From Flavobacterium undicola (GTDB taxonomy: Bacteria > Bacteroidota > Bacteroidia > Flavobacteriales > Flavobacteriaceae): DNA of 64,000 nt. A program made the translations under genes and the position numbers. Below the pieces are notes generated by a model. It worked only from the letters and a program-made list of their open reading frames with translations. It was not told where the DNA came from and made no database searches. The first letter of the stretch is position 1; every line of letters begins with the position of its first letter. Of the stretch, positions 27,634-37,493 are shown in pieces. The stretch spans positions 85,615-149,614 of the forward strand of contig NZ_JAAAPM020000007.1 of assembly GCF_009909155.2 (NCBI RefSeq). The letters run 5' to 3'.

Positions 27634-28179
27634 TTATTCTGTAAAAGGAATCGCAACGCGGGTTTTATCCCAACCTAAGTTCAGAATCATACCGTTATCA
27701 GCTTTGGTGAAAACCATAGAAAATGCTTCAAGAGATTCTTCAGCTTGAGTAACGGGAACGCTTAGTCGGGCTACATCATTTTCGGCTTGATAAGAATAAG
27801 CTCCCCAAACATTGGTGCTTTTGTTTAGAATGATAGTGTAATTGTCTTTTTCAGGAATGGTATATAAAGAGTAAGTTCCTGCTTTTATTTTTGTTGTACC
27901 CAATTTTACATCTTTGTAAAAAGTGATTTCGGTAGCTTCGTTAGCGCCAGTTCTCCATACTTTTCCGGCAGGAGTTAGTTCGCTTAAAGCGCGTCCTTTA
28001 AGTTGTGGGCGGCTATAGATAACTTTGGCTGTTTTCGTTGGGATTTTGTTGTCAGAAGGATATAGCGCTTCGTCCATTGGGCTTTTGTCTAAACCCGGGA
28101 ATTTTTGAGCTTGTGCATTTGTTGTCAATAATAACAGAAAGCCAAAAGCGATTGCGGAAAGGGATTTTAATTTTTTCAT
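27634..28179 (-). CDS. DUF2911 secreted protein
   Basis: This 181-residue protein has a clear signal peptide (residues 1-25, ending TTNAQAQ). The mature part contains the DUF2911 features AKVIYSRPQLKGRALSELTPAGKVWRTGANEATEI (read as IYSRPQLKGR and GKVWRTGANEATEI), then GTYSLYTIPEKDNYTIILNK and LNLGWDKTRVAIPF. The family is a beta-rich secreted domain common in Bacteroidetes, sometimes linked to TPR proteins, without known biochemical role. It is convergent with the barrel gene, and the intervening hairpin probably ends both transcripts. Confidence 0.88.
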   Translation of the reverse strand: MKKLKSLSAIAFGFLLLLTTNAQAQKFPGLDKSPMDEALYPSDNKIPTKTAKVIYSRPQLKGRALSELTPAGKVWRTGANEATEITFYKDVKLGTTKIKAGTYSLYTIPEKDNYTIILNKSTNVWGAYSYQAENDVARLSVPVTQAEESLEAFSMVFTKADNGMILNLGWDKTRVAIPFTE

Positions 28180-28350
28180 AGTTGATTTTAAAAAGAATAA
28201 GATTAATAAAGATTCTTTACGAAGTTAAATAAAAATTGTTGTACGATTGGTTAAGAATTTCAAATACGCCTAAAATAGTGTGAGATTGGGATAATAAAGT
28301 AAATTTGCTTTTTTACACCTTAAAAAAAGAACATCTTAGACTTTAATAAA

Positions 28351-28800
28351 ATGACTTTCAAACAAAAAATATATAACTATTATTTTCGATTAGTAGAAGA
28401 TAGAATCGATGCTTTTCGGGATATGATAGCGGCTTTGACCGAGGATTCTAAAAATGATGCCAAAGGCTCAGCAGGCGATAAACACGAAACGGCTCTGGCG
28501 ATGATGCATTTAGAACAGGAAAAATTCAATACGAAACTAAGAGAAGTTCTGGATCAAAAAGCAGTTTTAGACAAAATTGATGCTTCGGTAATTGCAAAAA
28601 CAATCGTTTTAGGAAGTTTGGTAAAAGCCAATGGGATTTATTTGTATCTGTCTTTGGCTTTGCCAAAAATAACTATCGATGGAGTAAATGTAATTGCTTT
28701 GTCTCCGCAATCACCGTTGGGAAGTAAGTTAATGGGGAATTCGGTTGGTTTTTCTTTTGAAATTAATGGAACGAAGTATTTGATTGAGAGTGTTGAGTAG
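28351..28800 (+). CDS. GreA/GreB-like transcription factor
   Basis: This 149-residue protein has an N-terminal helical hairpin (about residues 10-78, with DSKNDAKGSAGDKHETALAMMHLEQEK) and a C-terminal FKBP-like domain ending ALSPQSPLGSKLMGNSVGFSFEINGTKYLIE. The SPLGxxLxG motif is the GreA/GreB C-terminal signature. Such proteins bind RNA polymerase through the secondary channel and can stimulate transcript cleavage or modulate initiation. The acidic coiled-coil tip of active GreA (DxxE) is reduced to DSKND here, so cleavage activity is uncertain. Database entries of this group often carry a wrong 3-oxoacyl-ACP synthase label. Confidence 0.83.
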   Translation: MTFKQKIYNYYFRLVEDRIDAFRDMIAALTEDSKNDAKGSAGDKHETALAMMHLEQEKFNTKLREVLDQKAVLDKIDASVIAKTIVLGSLVKANGIYLYLSLALPKITIDGVNVIALSPQSPLGSKLMGNSVGFSFEINGTKYLIESVE

Positions 28801-28983
28801 ATTCTGTTTTTTGTAAAAACAAGTATTTGTAAAGTGATAATTTATATAAAAACCAAAGCCTGTCTTTATGAGATAGACTTTCGTTTTTATGCATTTGAAA
28901 TCATTTAAAAAAATGGGATTCCCTAAAAAAAACTTTCGTAAATTCGCCAGCTTAAAAGTTTGACTTTAAAACGAATTAAAATT

Positions 28984-29253
28984 ATGAGTAAAATAATGAC
29001 AGTCGACATCTTGTCGAGTATTAAAGGAGCACAGCCTTCCGAAAGCGTGAACAAATTATTTGATGTAATTAAGAATGCACATCCATCAAATAATAATGCT
29101 GTAAATACTGTCAATCATAATTGTGTTTCAGTAAGTGATTTAAGGGAAGATGTTGTGGTAGAGAGTTCGGCTATTGAGAAACAACTCATTTTAGAAAATT
29201 TCCCGAATAAGAAAAATGGTTTTTTAGTTGTTGCTAAAGTTATAGAAGGATAA
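28984..29253 (+). CDS. gatC: GatC-like amidotransferase subunit, short form
   Basis: This 89-residue protein aligns by eye with the C-terminal half of GatC: VSVSDLREDVVVES, then EKQLILENFPNKKNGFLVVAKVIEG, equivalent to the family LREDxV and nAPxxxxgfFxVPkVIE motifs. The first 45 residues (SSIKGAQPSESVNKLFDVIK) do not show the usual N-terminal helical hairpin clearly. GatC normally wraps around GatA and stabilises it. The gene lies 2 bases before gatA in the order gatC-gatA-gatB, which strongly supports the call. The ATG at 28984 is preferred over an in-frame upstream ATG at 28960 because that would add an atypical basic octapeptide. Confidence 0.75.
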   Translation: MSKIMTVDILSSIKGAQPSESVNKLFDVIKNAHPSNNNAVNTVNHNCVSVSDLREDVVVESSAIEKQLILENFPNKKNGFLVVAKVIEG

Positions 29254-29255
29254 AA

Positions 29256-30653
29256 ATGGATTCTCAGATAAAAAAAATACACCAACAATTGGTGTCAAAA
29301 CAAATCACTTGTACGGCTTTAGTGCAAGAAAAATTAGACTTACTAAAACAAAATACCTACAACTCTGTCAATTCTTTATTGGATACTATGGCTCTGGAAT
29401 TAGCAGCTAAGGTGGATGCTAAAATTGCAAACGGAGAAACAATAGGTTTGCTGGAAGGAATTCCTTTTGGAATTAAAGATGTCTATATGTTGCAGGGAAC
29501 TTACACAACTGCAAGTTCTGATTTATTGAAAAATTATAAATCTCCTTACACGGCTACTGCGATTCAGAAATTATTGGATGCCGGTGCTATTCCATTGGTA
29601 AAAGAAAACTGCGATAGTTTTGGTCACGGATCTTCCAGTGAAAATACCATTTTTGGAGCGGTAAAAAACGCTATCGATCCAACATTAGTTGCTGGAGGTT
29701 CAAGTGGTGGATCTGCAGTTAACGTTGCAAAAGAATATACTGCGTTTTCTATTGGTGGAGATACAGGAGGTTCGATTCGTCAGCCTGCTGGGTACAATCA
29801 TATTTATGGTTTTAAACCAACTTACGGAAGAATTTCCAGATTTGGATTAATGGCGTATGCATCTTCTACAGATTGTGTTGGTCCACTGGCAAAATCAATC
29901 GAAGATATTCGAATTGTGTTGAATGTAATGAGTGGAAAAGATCCAAAAGATCAAACTTCAATCGCTTCATCAGAAATTAGTGAAGAAGCAATTGCAACTT
30001 CTGCTGTAAAAACAATAGGTTATTTTAAAAACTTTATTGAAAGTGATGCTATCGATACCCAAATAAAAGCTGATTTTTTAGCTAGCATCGAAAAAATAAA
30101 AGCCAAAGGAATTGCAGTAAAAGAATTGGATTTTTTCAAATCGGATATTTTAGTTTCGACTTATTATACGTTGGCGATGGCAGAAACGGCTTCCAATTTA
30201 TCTCGTTTGGACGGAACAAATTATGGTAATCGTATTGAAGCGGAGAATTTAATTGAAACTTATGCAGTGACACGTTCTGAAAACTTTTCAGAAGAAACAA
30301 AACGCAGAATTGTAGGTGGAAACCAAGTGTTGTCACAAGGTTTTTCAGATGAAATATATTTAAAAGGATTGGCTGTAAGAGATCAGATTTCTGAGAATTT
30401 CAGTAAGGATTTCGAAGAAGTTGATATCATTTTATCACCGGTTACACCAAGTACGCCGCCTAAAATTGGAGACAGTTTAAAAGATCCGTTGGCGATGTAT
30501 TTATCCGATGCTTATACGGTTGGTTTTAGTTTGGGACAATTACCGACTTTAACCGTGCCACAAGGAACAAGTACAGGATTGCAGATTACTGCCGCAAAAA
30601 ATAATGATGAATTAGTGTTGAAGTTTGCAAACTTCTTAAAAGATACGATATAA
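29256..30653 (+). CDS. gatA: Asp/Glu-tRNA amidotransferase subunit A
   Basis: The amidase-family glutaminase of GatCAB, which releases ammonia from glutamine or asparagine for amidation of misacylated tRNA. The 465 residues (family about 480) carry the complete amidase triad: Lys74 in GIKDVY, cis-Ser149 in GGSSGGSA and nucleophile Ser173 in GGDTGGSIRQPA. The 75- and 24-residue spacings equal those of S. aureus GatA (79/154/178). YGFKPTYGRISRFGLMAYASSTDCVGP is the GatA-type segment following the nucleophile, described here by GLMAYASSTDCVGP. Its stop overlaps the next start (TAATG), giving translational coupling to the GatB-AspRS fusion. Confidence 0.93.
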   Translation: MDSQIKKIHQQLVSKQITCTALVQEKLDLLKQNTYNSVNSLLDTMALELAAKVDAKIANGETIGLLEGIPFGIKDVYMLQGTYTTASSDLLKNYKSPYTATAIQKLLDAGAIPLVKENCDSFGHGSSSENTIFGAVKNAIDPTLVAGGSSGGSAVNVAKEYTAFSIGGDTGGSIRQPAGYNHIYGFKPTYGRISRFGLMAYASSTDCVGPLAKSIEDIRIVLNVMSGKDPKDQTSIASSEISEEAIATSAVKTIGYFKNFIESDAIDTQIKADFLASIEKIKAKGIAVKELDFFKSDILVSTYYTLAMAETASNLSRLDGTNYGNRIEAENLIETYAVTRSENFSEETKRRIVGGNQVLSQGFSDEIYLKGLAVRDQISENFSKDFEEVDIILSPVTPSTPPKIGDSLKDPLAMYLSDAYTVGFSLGQLPTLTVPQGTSTGLQITAAKNNDELVLKFANFLKDTI

Positions 30654-33600
30654 TGGAATTGGAGCAATTAACTGCGGCTTTAAAAGCCCACGATTTAGAA
30701 TTGGTAATTGGACTGGAAACTCACGTTCGATTGAATACCAAAACCAAGTTGTTTTGTTCTTGTCCAAATCAAGAAATAGAAACAGCGAACCAAAATATAT
30801 GTTCAGTTTGTACTGGACAAATGGGTGTTTTGCCTGCTTTAAACAGAGAAGCAATCACCAAAGCGATTTATTTTGGAAAAGCGGTCAATTCGACATTTAG
30901 CAATGAAGTGATTTCTTGGGATAGAAAGCATTACGAATATCCTGATAATCCAAAAAATATTCAAATAACGCAATTTCACAATCCAATAATTCCTGACGGA
31001 CAGGTTTCTTGTTACCGAAATGACGGTTCTCAATTTACTGTAAATTTAACTCAGGTTCATATTGAAGAAGATGCTGCGAAATTGATGCACGAAAAGAAGA
31101 TTTCGTTAGTCGATTTTAATAAAGCAGGAGTTCCGTTGATTGAAATTGTTACGGAACCTTGCGTTCGTAATATTGAAGATGCTTCAACTTATGCGCAATA
31201 CATTCAGCGTATTGTTCAAAATTTAGGAATCTCTGAAGCTAATTTGGAGAAAGGAGAATTCAAATCGGATGTTTCGGTTTCTTTACGTAAAATAAATTCG
31301 GAGGTTTTAAATCCAAGAACGGAAATCAAAAATTTGAACTCGTTTAAGTTTATGGTCGAAGCTTTGAAAGAAGAAGTAGAGAAACAGTTCAATTATTTTA
31401 TCGAAAACAAAGAGTTTAGACCTGATCAAACGACTGTGTTGTGGGATGCTGATTTAAAGCAAACCAAAACCATGCGTAAAAAAGAATTTGAAGCGGATTA
31501 TCGTTTTATTTCAGAGCCAGATTTACCTTTTGTAAATATCAAAGCGGAGATTGAAGCAATTACAGTAGATACAAGTGCTTTGCCTTATGCTGTTGAATCT
31601 ATTTTGATTAACGGAGGTGTTTTGCCACAAGATGCTAAATTTTTCACGGCAGATGGGTTGCGTTCCAGAACATTTGTGACTTTAAATAACGAAATTAAAG
31701 ATCCGTCGTTTGTTGCTAAAACTTTGGCAAATAATGTAAAGGCTGAAGACTATGATAAAATTCATAATATTGAGCATTTAATAACCATTTTTGTATTATT
31801 CAAAGCCGAAAAAATTACGGCAGTTTTAGTTCAAAATGCGATTTCAGGTTATTTGAAAGATCAAAATTTTGATTATAATAAATACTTTGCAGATAACACC
31901 ATTTCGGAAGAAAAAGTTCAAGAAGTTATTGCTAAAGTAATTTCAGAAAATGAGGCTGTTGCCAATGATATTAAAGCAGGTGATCAAGGTAAAGCTGGTA
32001 TTTTAGTTGGTAAAGTTTTAGGCGTTATTGGAAAAGGTGCTAATGGTAAAGTAATTCGTCAAATTATTTTAGACAAATTAGGAGCCGCTGCTGTTTTAGA
32101 AAAAGAACAAGCCTCTGAAAAAGTTTCCGCAGCAACAGTTGCAGAAAATAAAGAAAATCAAGAAGAATCGCTTCCTGAAATTCCGATTATTATAAAAGAC
32201 ATTTACCGAACACATAAAATTTCACAATTATCAGAAGCAAATAGCAATGAAGAAGTGCTGTTGTCTGGTTGGGTAGCGAGTGTTCGTGATCACGGGGAAT
32301 TGATGTTTATTGATTTGCGTGATTCGAGTTATGAGATTTTCCAAATCCGTATCAGTAGAGAGTCATTCCCTAATATTGATGAGTTGGTGAAATTGAAACC
32401 GGAATCGGTAATTTCGGTGAAAGGTATTGTTGTTGGGCGTAATGAAGATGATTACAATGCAGGTTTACGTACTGGTAAAATTGAATTAGAAACTTCGGTT
32501 TTAGAAATTTTAAATTTATCTAAAACATTGCCTTTTGAAATTAAAAGAGCGGCAAAAACAAATGAAGCAATTCGTTTCCAATACAAGTTTTTGGATCACA
32601 GAAACGAAGAGGTGCGACGAGCTATTGTAAACCGTCATAAAGTAATTAAGTTAATTCGTGACATCTTAGATGAAGAGGAATTCTTAGAAATTGAAACGCC
32701 AATTTTAAGCGCAGGAACTGATGAAGGAGCACGTGAATTTATTGTTCCTACACGTAAACAAGCTGGTTTGTTTTATACGTTGCCGCAAGCGCCACAGCAA
32801 TTCAAACAAATGTTGATGGTGAGTGGTTATGAGAAATATTTCCAAGTAGCGCGTTGTTTTAGAGATGAAGATTCTCGTGGAGATCGTCAGCCGGAATTTA
32901 CGCAATTGGATATGGAAATGGCGTATGCCAGTATGCAGCAAATTATCGATTTAAATACTAAAATATTTAATGAAGTAGTTAAGAAAGTATATGGTAACAA
33001 ATGGATTTTACGTCCGTTTGAAGTGATTACATACAAAGATTCGATGGATTTCTATGGTTGTGACAGACCTGATTTGCGTTACGGATTGAAAATGCAAGAC
33101 ATTACAGCTATTGTAAAAGATACTACTTTTCAGGTTTTTTCTAAGCCAATTGAAGAAGGTGGAATTGTAAAATGTATCAAAGTTTCGGCTCAAGAGCAAG
33201 GAAATAAACGTATGTCTAAAGGTCAGATTGAAGCTTTAACTGCTATTGCTCAGCAACATGGTTTAGGTGGATTGGCTTATATTATTGTGAATGAAGAAGA
33301 ATTGCAATCGCCAATTATTAAGTTTTTAGGTGAAGAAATTGCAGCAGGAATTATAAAAGCGACTGATGCACAGGTCGGAGATATTGTATTCTTTTCAGCG
33401 GCGGATTATGCAACGGCTAATAAAGCTTTGGATGCTGTTCGTCAGGAATTGGGTAGAATGTTACACTTGATTAATCCAAAGGAATTACGTCCGGCTTGGG
33501 TAGTTGATTTTCCAATGTTTGAAAAAACGGATGAAGGAAGATGGACATTTACGCACAATCCGTTCTCGATGCCGGCTATTTATGATTTGCAAAAGCACAT

Positions 33601-33982
33601 GAATGGTAAAGAAGAAGAAATTGGTTCAATCATAGCGCAACAATACGATATCATTTTGAACGGTTACGAAATTGGTGGAGGATCAGTTCGTGCGCATAAA
33701 TCGGAGATTCTAGAGGCGACTTATAAAAATATGGGTTACAACAAAGAAGAGATGATTAAAAGTGTGGGAACAATGTATAAAGCCTTCCAGTATGGCGCAC
33801 CACCACACGGAGGAATTGCTTGGGGAATTGACCGATTAATGATGATTTTAGAGAAAAAAGCATCTATTAGAGAAGTTATGGCTTTTCCAAAAACAGGAAC
33901 CAGTGAAGATTTGTTATTTGGAGCTCCTTCTCTTTTATCAGATAAAAAGGTAGAGGAAATGAATGTTAGAATAATCAAATAG
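30653..33982 (+). CDS. gatB-aspS: GatB-AspRS fusion: amidotransferase subunit B joined to aspartyl-tRNA synthetase
   Basis: One 1109-codon frame encodes two full proteins. Residues 1 to about 485 are GatB (B. subtilis GatB is about 476): LELVIGLETHVRLNTKTKLF, the zinc knuckle Cys35/Cys37/Cys50/Cys53, SWDRKHYEYPDNPKNIQITQ, and a YqeY-like tail ending QIILDKLG. A low-complexity Glu/Ala/Lys linker spans about 486-513. From about 515 to 1109 is bacterial-type AspRS: OB-fold LLSGWVASVRDHGELMFIDLRD, motif 2 CFRDEDSRGDRQPEFTQLD near 737, a GAD insertion (about 780-930), NGYEIGGGSVRAH and motif 3 GIAWGIDRLMMIL near 1054. His547 in RDHG matches the non-discriminating type (His31 in P. aeruginosa; Leu30 in E. 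coli). The gatC-gatA-fusion operon suggests a covalent transamidosome making Asn-tRNA(Asn). Confidence 0.92.
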   Translation: MELEQLTAALKAHDLELVIGLETHVRLNTKTKLFCSCPNQEIETANQNICSVCTGQMGVLPALNREAITKAIYFGKAVNSTFSNEVISWDRKHYEYPDNPKNIQITQFHNPIIPDGQVSCYRNDGSQFTVNLTQVHIEEDAAKLMHEKKISLVDFNKAGVPLIEIVTEPCVRNIEDASTYAQYIQRIVQNLGISEANLEKGEFKSDVSVSLRKINSEVLNPRTEIKNLNSFKFMVEALKEEVEKQFNYFIENKEFRPDQTTVLWDADLKQTKTMRKKEFEADYRFISEPDLPFVNIKAEIEAITVDTSALPYAVESILINGGVLPQDAKFFTADGLRSRTFVTLNNEIKDPSFVAKTLANNVKAEDYDKIHNIEHLITIFVLFKAEKITAVLVQNAISGYLKDQNFDYNKYFADNTISEEKVQEVIAKVISENEAVANDIKAGDQGKAGILVGKVLGVIGKGANGKVIRQIILDKLGAAAVLEKEQASEKVSAATVAENKENQEESLPEIPIIIKDIYRTHKISQLSEANSNEEVLLSGWVASVRDHGELMFIDLRDSSYEIFQIRISRESFPNIDELVKLKPESVISVKGIVVGRNEDDYNAGLRTGKIELETSVLEILNLSKTLPFEIKRAAKTNEAIRFQYKFLDHRNEEVRRAIVNRHKVIKLIRDILDEEEFLEIETPILSAGTDEGAREFIVPTRKQAGLFYTLPQAPQQFKQMLMVSGYEKYFQVARCFRDEDSRGDRQPEFTQLDMEMAYASMQQIIDLNTKIFNEVVKKVYGNKWILRPFEVITYKDSMDFYGCDRPDLRYGLKMQDITAIVKDTTFQVFSKPIEEGGIVKCIKVSAQEQGNKRMSKGQIEALTAIAQQHGLGGLAYIIVNEEELQSPIIKFLGEEIAAGIIKATDAQVGDIVFFSAADYATANKALDAVRQELGRMLHLINPKELRPAWVVDFPMFEKTDEGRWTFTHNPFSMPAIYDLQKHMNGKEEEIGSIIAQQYDIILNGYEIGGGSVRAHKSEILEATYKNMGYNKEEMIKSVGTMYKAFQYGAPPHGGIAWGIDRLMMILEKKASIREVMAFPKTGTSEDLLFGAPSLLSDKKVEEMNVRIIK

Positions 33983-33984
33983 CA

Positions 33985-34160
33985 ATATCAAAAATCAATT
34001 TCAATGACAATGATTAATTGAGGTGATTGAAATGATTCAATTTTCAAATTTCCAAAACGACATTTTAAATGCTTGTTTTGGGAATTTGTGTTTTATAGCT
34101 TTTTTTAAATTGCTATTGCTTTTTTTGCCATTATCATTGACTTTTGATATTGCTATTGCT
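33985..34160. repeat. low-complexity inverted words downstream of gatB-aspS
   Basis: The stretch starting tagcaatatcaaaaatcaat just after the gene is mirrored at 34135-34155 by tcattgacttttgatattgct. Their pairing could form a large AT-rich hairpin ending transcription. A 67-codon frame across it is low complexity and not supported as a gene. Confidence 0.45.
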
Positions 34161-34165
34161 TTTTT

Positions 34166-34201
34166 GAAATTGCTATTGAAATTGCTATTGAAATTGACAT
34201 T
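34166..34201 (+). repeat. 12-bp tandem repeat, three units
   Basis: The unit gaaattgctatt occurs twice exactly at 34166-34177 and 34178-34189, followed by a third unit gaaattgacatt with two changes at 34190-34201. It lies in the spacer upstream of gyrB. Confidence 0.7.
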
Positions 34202-34250
34202 TTTTGTTGATAACTTAAAGGCTTAAAAGCCAATTTTGGCTGTGTTCTAA

Positions 34251-36254
<2,004 letters not shown>

Positions 36255-36344
36255 AAAATAGTTTATTCGGTGGTTAATTTGAGCAATAAATTGTAGATTA
36301 GCAGGAGTTAACCAATTTTTAAATAACCGAATAAACGTTAAAAT

Positions 36345-37280
36345 ATGAAAGTTACTATTGTAGGAGCAGGAAATGTTGGAGCAACCTGTGCAGACGTTAT
36401 TTCTTATCGAGGAATAGCTAGTGAAGTAGTTTTGTTGGATATTAAAGAAGGTTTTGCCGAAGGTAAAGCTTTAGATATTATGCAATGTGCTACCGATACC
36501 GGATTTAATACCCGAGTAGTTGGGGTTACCAATGATTATTCAAAAACGGCGAGTAGTGATGTTGTCGTGATTACATCAGGAATTCCTAGGAAACCGGGAA
36601 TGACTCGTGAGGAATTAATAGGTATCAACGCTGGAATTGTTAAGAGTGTAGTCGAAAATGTACTTCAATATTCTCCGAATACTATAATTGTAATGGTATC
36701 AAACCCAATGGATACAATGACCTATTTGGCATTGAAATCGACTGGTTTGCCAAAAAATAGAATTATTGGAATGGGAGGTATTTTAGATAGCTCCCGTTTT
36801 AGAACCTATTTGTCTTTAGCTTTGGATAAACCGGCAAATGACGTATCGGGGATGGTTATAGGTGGTCATGGTGATACAACCATGATTCCGTTAACGCGTT
36901 TGGCTTCTTATAATGGAATTCCGGTTTCGCAATTTCTATCTGAAGAAGTTTTGCAAAAAGTAGCTGCTGATACTATGGTAGGAGGAGCAACACTTACGGG
37001 GCTTTTAGGAACATCAGCCTGGTATGCACCTGGAGCATCCGTAGCTTTTTTGGTTGACAGTATTTTGAATGATCAAAAAAGAATGATTGCCTGTTCGGTA
37101 TATGTTGAAGGAGAATACGGTCAGAATGATATTTGTATCGGAGTGCCGTGTATAATTGGTAAAAATGGGGTAGAAGAGATTCTTACCATTCAATTAAACG
37201 ATCAGGAAAAAGCATTGTTTGCAAAGAGCGCTGATGCAGTTAGAGTGATGAATGATGCTTTAAAGTCTGTTTTAGCTTAA
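36345..37280 (+). CDS. mdh: malate dehydrogenase
   Basis: NAD-dependent interconversion of malate and oxaloacetate in the TCA cycle. The 311-residue enzyme is of the LDH-like MDH type: MKVTIVGAGNVGATCADVI (Rossmann), acidic Asp after VVLLDI for NAD preference, SGIPRKPGMTREELI with the substrate Arg residues, VSNPMDTMTYLALKSTGLPKNRIIGMGGILDSSRFRTYL (read as VSNPMDTMTYLA and GGILDSSRFRTYL), and catalytic His in VIGGHGDTTMIPL. The length is standard. It is a single gene with its own terminator. Confidence 0.96.
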   Translation: MKVTIVGAGNVGATCADVISYRGIASEVVLLDIKEGFAEGKALDIMQCATDTGFNTRVVGVTNDYSKTASSDVVVITSGIPRKPGMTREELIGINAGIVKSVVENVLQYSPNTIIVMVSNPMDTMTYLALKSTGLPKNRIIGMGGILDSSRFRTYLSLALDKPANDVSGMVIGGHGDTTMIPLTRLASYNGIPVSQFLSEEVLQKVAADTMVGGATLTGLLGTSAWYAPGASVAFLVDSILNDQKRMIACSVYVEGEYGQNDICIGVPCIIGKNGVEEILTIQLNDQEKALFAKSADAVRVMNDALKSVLA

Positions 37281-37301
37281 GTTTTTTTCACATATAAAGT
37301 G

Positions 37302-37329
37302 AAGACTGCAATTTTGCAGTCTTTTTTTT
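37302..37329 (+). terminator. rho-independent terminator after mdh
   Basis: A stem formed by aagactgcaa / ttgcagtctt followed by a T run, 22 bases past the mdh stop. Confidence 0.85.
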
Positions 37330-37373
37330 GAGATTAATTAATAAATAAAGTTGGTTAATCTTAACCAGAATTA

Positions 37374-37381
37374 TATATTTG
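37374..37381 (+). promoter_or_regulatory. -7 promoter box for secDF with -33 TTG
   Basis: TATATTTG preceded by TTG at 37351-37353 with 20 bases between, the best promoter match in the window. It leaves a leader of about 105 bases before secDF. Confidence 0.55.
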
Positions 37382-37493
37382 CTCGGTTTAAAAAATGATT
37401 TGGTAGATTCTGTTTTACAGATAATGGCTAAAGTGTTGTTTACAAGGTTTTAACACAAAATAATAAATTTAAAATAATTAATTTTTAGTAATA

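Noticed and set aside
28850..28890. A possible weak hairpin after the Gre-like gene
   Set aside because: The arms (aaagcctgtct / agatagacttt) pair only partly and the T run is short.
34023..34226. A 67-codon frame between gatB-aspS and gyrB
   Set aside because: Made of simple AT words (attgctattg type), low complexity, and lies over inverted repeats and the gyrB promoter region.
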